Shown here one piece after another: positions 15,777 through 22,385 of a stretch of 40,851 nt of DNA. How positions within the stretch are numbered: position 1 is the first letter of the stretch; every line of letters starts with the position of its first letter. The notes under the pieces are model-generated. The model was not told the DNA's origin. It did not search any database and saw nothing but the letters and a program-made list of their open reading frames with translations. Position numbers and translations under genes: made by a program. Source of the stretch: Balneolales bacterium (lineage in GTDB: Bacteria > Bacteroidota > Rhodothermia > Balneolales > Cyclonatronaceae); the NCBI GenBank assembly GCA_020832405.1, contig JAFIET010000029.1, positions 1 through 40,851 of the forward strand, in the 5' to 3' direction.

Positions 15777-17735
15777 ATGTGTTTCCGGCTGCTTCTGCTG
15801 CTGTTGCTCGTTGCAGTGTTTCCGGCTGCGGCCCTCTCCGTTCACCGGAACAGCGCCCCGGCCGATACTTCCACCGTGGAGTGGATGCAGTTTTTTTTCA
15901 ACATGCCGGCCGATACGAGCCTCTCCCGAAACGGCACCCGGGTAAACGACAGCCACGACCTCATCGGCACGCTCACCGATCTGATTGAGGCCGCCCGCTA
16001 CAGCGTGGATGTGGCCGTCTATGATTTTCAGAATCCGCGGGTGGGTCAGGCGCTGGCTGATGCCCGTGCGCGCGGGCTCCGGGTGCGGGTTATCATCGAT
16101 CAGGGCAACCGCGACCGCCGAGCCGACCTTACCGACAGCCTGTGGGAAATGCTGCGCGAAGGGGATGTAATTGTGATGGACGATAACGGAACGGTGTACT
16201 GGCCCGACGGCCGGATTGAGCGGAACCGCATCCCCGGTTCCACGAGTTTTATGCATCACAAATTCGCCGTGATTGATGCGCAAAGCCCCGACCCTGATGA
16301 CTTCTACACCTGGGCCGGTTCGATGAACCTCACCTACACCGGCCCCTACAACACCAACGTGACCTACGTGATAAAAGACAGCGGCATAACCCGGGCGTTT
16401 GAGGAGGAATTCAACATCATGTGGGGCAGCGAGGGCGCGCTGCCCGACCCTGCCCGTGCCCGCTTTAAGCGGCACAAGCCGAACGTTTCGCGGAATCAGC
16501 ACTGGGTGGGCGATACGCCCGTGGAGCTGTATTTCTCGCCCATGAACAGCGCGCGCACCAAGCCGGGCATCAGCGACCGCGTGGTTGAGCTGGTTGAAAA
16601 CGCCCGTTACGACCTCGCATTTATGGCGTTTTCCATAACGCCGGGCATTCCGATCAGTCAGGCCATCTGGGCGCGGAGTGCGCAGGCCGATGTAACGCTG
16701 AGCGGGGTGATCGACCGCGCTTTTTTTGGCCGCTACCGCGCGCAGGGCGAAATCTGGACCGTGCCCGAGGCCCGCATGTTTGGCCGCAGCGTGCTGCCCG
16801 GCCGCGAGCTGCGCAAGCTGCACCACAAAACCCTGCTGATCGACGCCTTCTCCGACGCCCCCGATGCGGTGCCCGTTGTGGTTACCGGCTCCTACAATTT
16901 CTCTGCCGCCGCTGAATTTGCGAATGATGAGTTCATGCTCATCATTCACTGCGGGCTTGTGGCCAATCAGTTTGTGCAGGAGTTTGCCGGCGTGAAGGCC
17001 CGTGCCCGGGGCGAGGCCGAGCCGCCGGTGCCGGCTATGAGCCCCGACGCATGGTACCGCGTGGCCTCCGTAACCGACGGGCAGCTGTTCGAAGTTGAGC
17101 TCACACCGAATTTTCGGTACCCCGTAAGCCTGATCGGTGTTGATGCCCCGCGCCTTTTTGCGGGCGCGGCAGACAGCTCGCACTATCATGCCGGTGCTTC
17201 TGCTGCGTTTTTGAACAACCTGCTTTCGGGGAAAGAAGTGCGGTTGGAGGGCCCTTACGGCGGGGTTCCGGAAAACCGCTTCAGCCGGTTTCATGCGTAT
17301 GTAACGGCGCGGGATTCAGCCGGCAACGAAATTTCGGTTAACCGGGAAATGCTGCTGAACGGCATGGCGGCCTACAGCCGGTTCAACGTGCAGCATCCGG
17401 ATTCTGCAGCGGCATGGCGGGCAGTAGCCGAACAGGCTGAGCGGGCCGGCCTTAACCTGTGGGCGCAGCCCGAGAAAATCGGCACCCGTGTGGGCCGCGC
17501 TACTGAGGACCTCTCGGCGCGGGTGCGGTCAGCGCCGGACTTCCCCATTAACCTGAACACTGCCCCGCTTGAGGATCTCGTGCTGCTGCCCATGATCGGC
17601 CCGGCCCGCGCACAGGCCATTATCGACCACCGAAACGCACACGGACCCTTTACTGAACTCGACCACCTGCAGCGCATCCGCGGTATTGGTCCGGCTATTG
17701 TGGAGCGCATCAGCGTTTTTGTGGTGCTGGAGTGA
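15777..17735 (+). CDS. Secreted PLD-type nuclease fused to an SNase-like domain and a ComEA-type HhH domain
   Basis: This is an exported multidomain protein of about 652 residues. A strong signal peptide (poly-Leu core, FPAAALS) follows the ATG at 15777; the frame is open further upstream, but those residues show no family pattern. Two phospholipase-D HKD motifs are complete: MHHKFAVID (H160, K162, D167) with GSMN, and LHHKTLLID (H349, K351, D356) with GSYN. Residues about 425-563 resemble a staphylococcal nuclease fold (LIGVDAP, later VNREMLLNGMA), but two catalytic positions differ (see findings). A helix-hairpin-helix domain like ComEA closes the protein (about 589-648: INLNTAPLEDL, IGPARAQAIIDHR, IRGIGPAIV). 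It probably cuts or handles extracellular or periplasmic DNA, though lipids cannot be excluded. Confidence 0.85.
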   Translation: MCFRLLLLLLLVAVFPAAALSVHRNSAPADTSTVEWMQFFFNMPADTSLSRNGTRVNDSHDLIGTLTDLIEAARYSVDVAVYDFQNPRVGQALADARARGLRVRVIIDQGNRDRRADLTDSLWEMLREGDVIVMDDNGTVYWPDGRIERNRIPGSTSFMHHKFAVIDAQSPDPDDFYTWAGSMNLTYTGPYNTNVTYVIKDSGITRAFEEEFNIMWGSEGALPDPARARFKRHKPNVSRNQHWVGDTPVELYFSPMNSARTKPGISDRVVELVENARYDLAFMAFSITPGIPISQAIWARSAQADVTLSGVIDRAFFGRYRAQGEIWTVPEARMFGRSVLPGRELRKLHHKTLLIDAFSDAPDAVPVVVTGSYNFSAAAEFANDEFMLIIHCGLVANQFVQEFAGVKARARGEAEPPVPAMSPDAWYRVASVTDGQLFEVELTPNFRYPVSLIGVDAPRLFAGAADSSHYHAGASAAFLNNLLSGKEVRLEGPYGGVPENRFSRFHAYVTARDSAGNEISVNREMLLNGMAAYSRFNVQHPDSAAAWRAVAEQAERAGLNLWAQPEKIGTRVGRATEDLSARVRSAPDFPINLNTAPLEDLVLLPMIGPARAQAIIDHRNAHGPFTELDHLQRIRGIGPAIVERISVFVVLE

Positions 17736-17776
17736 TCCGCCCGGAAGTTGGCACGCGTAAGGCACGGATTTTGGGA

Positions 17777-17823
17777 GACCGGACTGCTGACTGTTGACCG
17801 CAGACCGGAGACCGCTGACGGCT
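17777..17823 (+). repeat. Imperfect heptamer tandem repeat (GACCGCT type)
   Basis: Six consecutive seven-base units can be read from 17782: GACTGCT, GACTGTT, GACCGCA, GACCGGA, GACCGCT, GACGGCT, preceded by a partial GACCG. It lies between two convergent genes and does not code. Confidence 0.75.
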
Positions 17824-17863
17824 GTCCGCACAGTGCGCGCCTTCTCTTTTGACCGCTGCCTAT

Positions 17864-17953
17864 CCCCTAAAAAGCACGGAACCTGCCGTAGGTTTGGGAT
17901 TTTTCACAAGCACGAAAAACAGTGATGCCCACGGAGTTCACCCCCAAAAAAAA
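17864..17953 (-). repeat. Dispersed intergenic repeat, copy A
   Basis: Read on the minus strand, this copy starts with a T-run and GGGGG, contains CCGTGGGCATCAC, TTTTCGTGC, ATCCCAAACCTACGG and TTCCGTG, and ends TTTTTAGGGG. It matches copies at 31626, 31826 and 36709. It begins in the T-run of the terminator at 17946-17978, so it lies directly downstream of the protease gene in that gene's direction. Confidence 0.8.
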
Positions 17954-17978
17954 GCACGCACCGGTGAGATGCGTGCTT
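17946..17978 (-). terminator. Intrinsic terminator of the protease gene
   Basis: A nine-base perfect stem AAGCACGCA / TGCGTGCTT (17952-17960 and 17970-17978) is followed by eight T on the minus strand, downstream of the stop at 18020. Confidence 0.85.
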
Positions 17979-18019
17979 CCGTTTTGTGAGGTTGTTCTGA
18001 GATTTCCGGGAGGTTGGGC

Positions 18020-19375
18020 TTAGCGCGGAATGCCGGATGTGAGTTCGGAAACCCGCAGCTCGCCTGAGACGATTGCGCCGTTTTGGTATGTGCCTACCCA
18101 AACGTCGTACTGCCCGGTGCGCGGGTTATCGAAGCGGACGAAGGGGTTCAGGGTATTTGAGGTAGCGTCGTCGTTGCAGTGCCAGCTTCCGTCGGGTGCG
18201 TTGATGATGAGGGTGGTGTCGTTATCAGTATTGTCGGCCACGAAGAAGAAGTGCAGCAGCGAGGAGCTGCCATCCCAATGGAGGCGGAAATCGGGGGCGG
18301 TTGACGCATAGCCTACGCAGCCGCTGCCGAGGCTGAGGTTCCAGACATCGTTGAAGCCGCCGGCATTTATGCGCACGCGGTGCGGGTCGGGCGTGAAGCC
18401 CGCCTGCAGGTTCGCGGTACCGAAGTGCGGGCTGAGGGTCCAGTCGAGGCCGGTAGAAACGGGCTCTTCATAGTCATCATAATAGAAATCGTCCTCAAAA
18501 TCATCGTGATACTGAAACTCTTCGATGTAGCCTTCGGAGATTTCGAGGCGTCCGTGCACCGGATTCCCGGGGTTGAAAGTGCCGAGCCAGACCTGATAAC
18601 GTCCGTTAGCGGGGTTGAGGATGTTGACTCCGGGGTTGAGGTTGCCGGGATGGACGTCGTCGTTGCAGAAAAAGAAGCCAGCCGGGTCGCGCACGAGCAT
18701 GGTTGCGTCGCCGCCTTGTGCGCCGGCACGGAAGAAGAACTGAAGCTGATTGCCGCCACCGCTCCAATCGAGCTCTACGCTCGGGGGTGATGAGACAAAA
18801 CCTACACAGTTGTTGTCGGTTTCGTCCTCAAGGCTGATGGTGCCGCCTCCTGACGCCTGTACCGAATGCGGATCGGGCAGGAAACCGGAGCGCAGGCTCA
18901 CACTTCCGAAGGCCGGGCGGGCGCTGAGGCGCAGCTGTGCGGGGCTTGCGGTGAAGCGGAACGTGGCCTGATCTTCCTCAAACTGATCGCCGGCTGTGTC
19001 GAGCTCGGTAATCAGCAGTTTGCCGTCAATGAATTCTCCGTCGCGGTAGGTGCCCACCCAAATGTCGTAGCGGCCTTCGGAAGGATTAAAGAAAGTGATG
19101 CCGGGATTGAGGGTGCCGGAGCTTTCATCGTCGTTGCAGTACCAGCTGCCGTCGGGCGCGTTGATGATGAGGGTGGTATCGCCGGAATTGTCGGGCTGGA
19201 ACCGGAAGGTTACGTAGCTGCTGCTGCCGCTCCAGAACAGCTGTGCATCGGGCCGCTGATCGGCATGGCCGATGCAGTCGCTGCCGAGGTAGGATACATC
19301 AACCGAGCCGCCGGCGGTGATCTGCACGGTGTGGGGGGTCGGGTGTAAATCCTGCCCGAAGCCTGTGGGTGCCAA
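18020..19375 (-). CDS. C-terminal part of a frameshifted secreted protease: three CNDD repeats
   Basis: This is the 3' portion of the protease gene that starts at 20237, in a frame shifted by one base. It encodes three repeats of about 130-150 residues. Each carries a C-[VI]-G motif, a beta-rich stretch, then CNDD, LNP and a closing motif such as GRYDIWVGTY. Repeat 2 ends in an acidic, Tyr-rich linker before repeat 3. The repeats look like extracellular beta-sandwich domains of PPC type; each has two cysteines that could pair. The apparent ATG at 19375 is only an out-of-frame reading of sequence that codes upstream, so it is not treated as a separate gene. Joining the frames gives one protein of 738 residues. 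Real pseudogene, phase variation and sequencing error are all possible. Confidence 0.8.
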   Translation of the reverse strand: MAPTGFGQDLHPTPHTVQITAGGSVDVSYLGSDCIGHADQRPDAQLFWSGSSSYVTFRFQPDNSGDTTLIINAPDGSWYCNDDESSGTLNPGITFFNPSEGRYDIWVGTYRDGEFIDGKLLITELDTAGDQFEEDQATFRFTASPAQLRLSARPAFGSVSLRSGFLPDPHSVQASGGGTISLEDETDNNCVGFVSSPPSVELDWSGGGNQLQFFFRAGAQGGDATMLVRDPAGFFFCNDDVHPGNLNPGVNILNPANGRYQVWLGTFNPGNPVHGRLEISEGYIEEFQYHDDFEDDFYYDDYEEPVSTGLDWTLSPHFGTANLQAGFTPDPHRVRINAGGFNDVWNLSLGSGCVGYASTAPDFRLHWDGSSSLLHFFFVADNTDNDTTLIINAPDGSWHCNDDATSNTLNPFVRFDNPRTGQYDVWVGTYQNGAIVSGELRVSELTSGIPR

Positions 19376-20237
19376 AGTGCGGTTCGCCGTTTATATTGAG
19401 GGCAAGGCCGTGCTCAATGCCGCTGTCTCCGTGGATGTAATCCCAGGAGGTGTAGATATCTTCAGCTTGCATAACAGCTGCAATCAGCTGAATGCTGAGA
19501 ATGCTGCCAAGCCTGCCGCCGGTATCCTGTTCGGTACGCACATACGTTGGCAGACCGATAAAAAGGCCGTCTTTATCGAGGGCGATACCGCCGCTGCTGC
19601 CCGGCGAAAATTCGGCGTTGGTTCTGATCCACTCAGGCAGGCGCTGCCCTTGTATTTCTTCATACTTCACCGAAGAAACGATGCCCTGCGAGTAAACAAG
19701 CTCGTTATCGCCTATGCCGGGAAAAGAAAGGATGGAAATCGGTTCGCCCCGGTTAATTTCATAATCCATTTCGGGTAATTCCAGCGGCTCGAGAGCCAGC
19801 CAGTTACGGTGCGCTCCGAGGCGTACCTGCTCTGCACTAACCGCGTTGCCCTGCATATCGGTTGAGATCACGTAAACCGCGAAATCGTATTCCATAGAGT
19901 ACATCAGCAGGCTTGCTTTATAGGTCGGGCGGGCGGGTTCAAAAATATCGTGCAGGGTGTGAACTTCTATATTGGTGTGCCCCTGAACCACATGCCGGTT
20001 GGTGAATACAAACGGCATATCTTCGATTACAAAAATGGAACCCGAGCCGGTTGAAACAGGCGTAACGATCTGTGCTGCGGCAGTCGATAATGCGTTGATG
20101 TCAGGCCCTGAAGAAGTGCGCTGAGACTGCTGAGCTGAACTGCCCTTAGCGGTTTGCGCTTGTAGATCGGGGGTGGATGAAAATACTATTGCTACTGTTA
20201 ACAGCAGCCCGGCAAAGTGGTTTAGCAGTAGATTCAT
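19299..20237 (-). CDS. Secreted trypsin-like serine protease, N-terminal part (frameshifted)
   Basis: This is the 5' portion of an exported trypsin/HtrA-fold protease. A signal peptide with hydrophobic core at about 8-20 (cleavage near LQA-Q) precedes a catalytic domain with His82 (TNRHVV), Asp118 (MEYDFAVYV) and Ser215 (SPGSSGG). The apparent last residues, from PDP onward, are arginine-rich and unlike the other repeats: the intended continuation, visible in the next frame, is PHTVQITAGGSVDV. The break is at a run of six G (19333-19338 on the plus strand); five would restore one open frame through to 18020. The gene stands alone and ends in a strong terminator. It is close to HtrA-type proteases but has no PDZ domain. 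Confidence 0.88.
   Translation of the reverse strand: MNLLLNHFAGLLLTVAIVFSSTPDLQAQTAKGSSAQQSQRTSSGPDINALSTAAAQIVTPVSTGSGSIFVIEDMPFVFTNRHVVQGHTNIEVHTLHDIFEPARPTYKASLLMYSMEYDFAVYVISTDMQGNAVSAEQVRLGAHRNWLALEPLELPEMDYEINRGEPISILSFPGIGDNELVYSQGIVSSVKYEEIQGQRLPEWIRTNAEFSPGSSGGIALDKDGLFIGLPTYVRTEQDTGGRLGSILSIQLIAAVMQAEDIYTSWDYIHGDSGIEHGLALNINGEPHFGTHRLRAGFTPDPPHRADHRRRLG
19333..19338 (-). other. Frameshift site: six-base G/C homopolymer in the protease gene
   Basis: The coding strand reads CCCGACCCCCCACACCG. Deleting one C from the run of six converts PDPPHRAD into PDPHTVQI, which matches the repeat starts PDPHRVRI and PDPHSVQA elsewhere in the same gene. Confidence 0.85.
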
Positions 20238-20391
20238 AAGTCCTTTTTTGGGGTTGTAAATACGGTACGTGGGCTTAATTTAAGGAATTGTATTCTTCTA
20301 ATTTATCCGTAAAAAGTCGGGTTTAAAACAGGCAATTTTTAGTTGCGAATAAAAAAAGCGCAGCGGTGTATATAATAAATAAACGACAAGA

Positions 20392-20970
20392 ATGATGAAT
20401 GCGGAAGCAACGGAGATCAGGCCTGAAGTGGTAAGCCGGTTGAAGAACGGTGATAAATCAGCATTTCAGGAAGTGGTGAGCCGGCTGCAAAAGCAGGTTT
20501 ATTATCACGCGCTGATTGTTGTGCGTTCGCATGAAGATGCAGCCGATATTTCGCAGCGCGCCTTTATCGCGTTGTGGGAAAACCGCGCCCGGATAGATAG
20601 CACACGGCCGCTGTATCCCTGGCTGTACACAGTGCTGAAGCGGCTTAGCCTGAATCTGCTGCGCGATGCCGGCCGCCGGCCGTTTGACCGCCTCGACGAT
20701 AGGCCTGCATGGCTGAGCCCTGCTTCTGATGAACCGGGACCGCAGCAGCAGCTGGAACGAAGCGAGCAGGCGAAGCTGCTGAGCAGATGTCTCGGAAAAC
20801 TTAACCCCGGCGATCGGGAGATGCTGGTTCTGAGGGAGATCGAGGGCCTCAGCTATGCGGAGCTGTCAGAATGGCTGCAAATCCCGAAGGGCACGGTGAT
20901 GTCACGTTTGTATATGGCAAGAAAACGACTGAAAAAAGAACTGGAGGAAGCAGGATATGAGTACCCCTGA
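20392..20970 (+). CDS. ECF-family RNA polymerase sigma factor (module 2)
   Basis: This 192-residue sigma factor of the extracytoplasmic-function group has region 2 in EDAADISQRAFIALWENRAR and YPWLYTVLKRLSLN, and region 4 in LNPGDREMLVLREIEGL and GTVMSRLYMARKRLKKEL. Two neighbouring ATG codons (20392 and 20395) could start it. Its last codons hold the start of the next gene, the anti-sigma candidate, in an arrangement matching module 1. A YbjQ-family gene completes the presumed operon. The signal it responds to cannot be read from the sequence. Confidence 0.93.
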   Translation: MMNAEATEIRPEVVSRLKNGDKSAFQEVVSRLQKQVYYHALIVVRSHEDAADISQRAFIALWENRARIDSTRPLYPWLYTVLKRLSLNLLRDAGRRPFDRLDDRPAWLSPASDEPGPQQQLERSEQAKLLSRCLGKLNPGDREMLVLREIEGLSYAELSEWLQIPKGTVMSRLYMARKRLKKELEEAGYEYP

Positions 20971-21418
20971 TGAAACAAGCGAGAAGCTTCAGTACCTGAT
21001 GATGGCCGCACTCGACGGCGGGCTGAATACCAAAGAACAAGCTGAGTTCGAAGCACTGCTGCAGGCTGATGAAAGGGCACGGCTTGAATTTGAAACCCTG
21101 AAACGAAATCAAAACAGCATGAAAAATTTGAAGTTAACGGAGCCAACTCCGGAATTTTGGGACGCCTGGAATCAGCAGCTGTTTACACGCATTGAGCGGG
21201 GTGCCGGCTGGGTGCTGTTCACGCTTGGCGCCCTGGTAGTGCTGCTTTATGGCGCATGGATGATGCTGGAGGAGCTGCTTGCCGACCCCGAATTAGCCTG
21301 GTGGCTGAAAGCAGCTGTTGTAATGCTGGTTACCGGAACCCTTATCCTGCTGGTATCGCTGGTACGTGAGCGCTGGTTTCTGCACAAACAAGAACGCTAT
21401 AAAAATATAATCCGATGA
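20957..21418 (+). CDS. Probable two-pass anti-sigma factor
   Basis: This 153-residue protein has a helical cytoplasmic N-terminus (about 1-80; LMMAALDGGLN is typical of anti-sigma N-termini) and two membrane helices (about 84-103 and 116-135), with a short basic tail after the second. There is no zinc-finger motif. The role is inferred from position: it starts inside the sigma gene (14-base overlap) and has GGAGG nine bases before its ATG. Its stop overlaps the ATG of the YbjQ-family gene by four bases (ATGA), so all three genes are likely coupled. The two-helix topology differs from the one-helix candidate of module 1. Confidence 0.7.
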   Translation: MSTPDETSEKLQYLMMAALDGGLNTKEQAEFEALLQADERARLEFETLKRNQNSMKNLKLTEPTPEFWDAWNQQLFTRIERGAGWVLFTLGALVVLLYGAWMMLEELLADPELAWWLKAAVVMLVTGTLILLVSLVRERWFLHKQERYKNIIR

Positions 21419-21735
21419 AAATTGTAACGACTTCAGAAATAAGCGGCTTCGAAATTACCGAAACCATAGGGCTGGTGCGCGGCAATACGATTCGCGTACG
21501 GAACATTGGCCGGGACCTCCTGGCTTTATTGCGTATGCTTATCGGGGGCGAGGTGAACGAGTACACCAAAATGATGGCAGAAGCCCGTGAGCAGGCTCTC
21601 GACCGCATGACCGCTGAGGCTCAAAGCATGGGGGCTGATGCCATTGTGAATGTGCAGTTTACAACGAGTTTTATTATGTCGGGTGCGGCAGAAATTCTTG
21701 CTTATGGTACTGCGGTGAGGTTGAGACGTAAATAG
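21415..21735 (+). CDS. YbjQ/UPF0145 family protein
   Basis: This 106-residue protein of the YbjQ (UPF0145) family forms homo-oligomeric beta-rich rings in known structures and is sometimes called heavy-metal-binding, though its function is unclear. The family pattern is plain: a start of IVTTSEISGFEITETIGLVRG, then EAREQALDRM and GADAIVNVQF, and a hydrophobic C-terminal strand AEILAYGTAV. It begins inside the stop codon of the anti-sigma gene, so it belongs to the same operon as the second sigma factor. It could be a stress-response effector of that module; this is inference. Confidence 0.9.
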   Translation: MKIVTTSEISGFEITETIGLVRGNTIRVRNIGRDLLALLRMLIGGEVNEYTKMMAEAREQALDRMTAEAQSMGADAIVNVQFTTSFIMSGAAEILAYGTAVRLRRK

Positions 21736-21830
21736 GAAATGGCAGGTAAAAACAAAGTGGTTTTCAGCTGAAATTGCTTTGAATCGGGCGTTTGTAAAGT
21801 TATATTTCGGCATTAAAACTCTGAAATAGT

Positions 21831-22313
21831 ATGCTCCTTTCAAAAGCCTGTATCTACGGAATCCGTGCTTCGCTGTACATCGCGGCTGTTCGCCACGATG
21901 AGCGAAAATTCGTACCCATCCACATCGTCAGCGACAGGCTTGAACTGTCGTTTCATTTCCTTACCAAAATTCTGCAGCAGCTCACAACTGCGGGCCTGCT
22001 GGAGTCATACAAAGGGCCTAACGGCGGGGTTACCTTCAGCCGTGATGCAAAGGAAATAAAGATCATCGAAATCATTAAAGCGATCGATGGCGATAAGCTT
22101 TTTACGGAGTGTATTCTGGGGCTGCCGGGCTGCGGACACAACCGCCCCTGCCCGATTCATGAAAAATGGGGGCAGACCCGTGAAGGGCTGAAGATTCTGT
22201 TTGAAAACACCAGCCTCCATGAAATTGCAGATAAAGCCGCCCGCGAAAACCTGCGGCTGTCTGATAAGCTCACGATGGAAGAAATTCTGAAGGGCGGCAT
22301 CATAAGCAGCTGA
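21831..22313 (+). CDS. Rrf2-family transcriptional regulator with a possible Fe-S site
   Basis: This 160-residue Rrf2-family winged-helix regulator has ACIYGIRASLYIA, then LSFHFLTKILQQL (recognition region), GLLESYKGPNGG (wing) and IIEIIKAIDG. Three cysteines follow, C94, C101 and C107 (spacing C-x6-C-x5-C), in the place where IscR and NsrR hold a [2Fe-2S] or [4Fe-4S] cluster. It is therefore likely to sense iron-sulfur status, nitric oxide or redox stress. The gene is monocistronic and ends in a strong terminator facing the convergent AbgT-family transporter, so its own promoter lies in the 95 bases upstream. Its targets are not visible here. Confidence 0.88.
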   Translation: MLLSKACIYGIRASLYIAAVRHDERKFVPIHIVSDRLELSFHFLTKILQQLTTAGLLESYKGPNGGVTFSRDAKEIKIIEIIKAIDGDKLFTECILGLPGCGHNRPCPIHEKWGQTREGLKILFENTSLHEIADKAARENLRLSDKLTMEEILKGGIISS

Positions 22314-22316
22314 ATT

Positions 22317-22348
22317 AAAAAAAGCAGATCCGAGGATCTGCTTTTTTT
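22317..22348. terminator. Bidirectional terminator between rrf2 and the transporter
   Basis: The stem AAAGCAGATC / GATCTGCTTT (22321-22330 and 22335-22344) has a four-base loop, with A and T runs on both sides. It separates two convergent genes. Confidence 0.9.
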
Positions 22349-22385
22349 ATGATTGAAAACGGGAGGAAGGCAGTTTACAGACAGC

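Noticed and set aside
15753-17294. A 513-codon open frame antisense to the PLD fusion.
   Set aside because: It is the shadow of a gene with two intact HKD motifs; its composition is His/Gly/Val-rich, typical of antisense frames.
18020-19375. Treating the three-repeat part as a separate gene starting at 19375.
   Set aside because: The first residues are an out-of-frame reading of sequence that codes for the end of the protease part, and there is no signal peptide. One frameshifted gene explains both.
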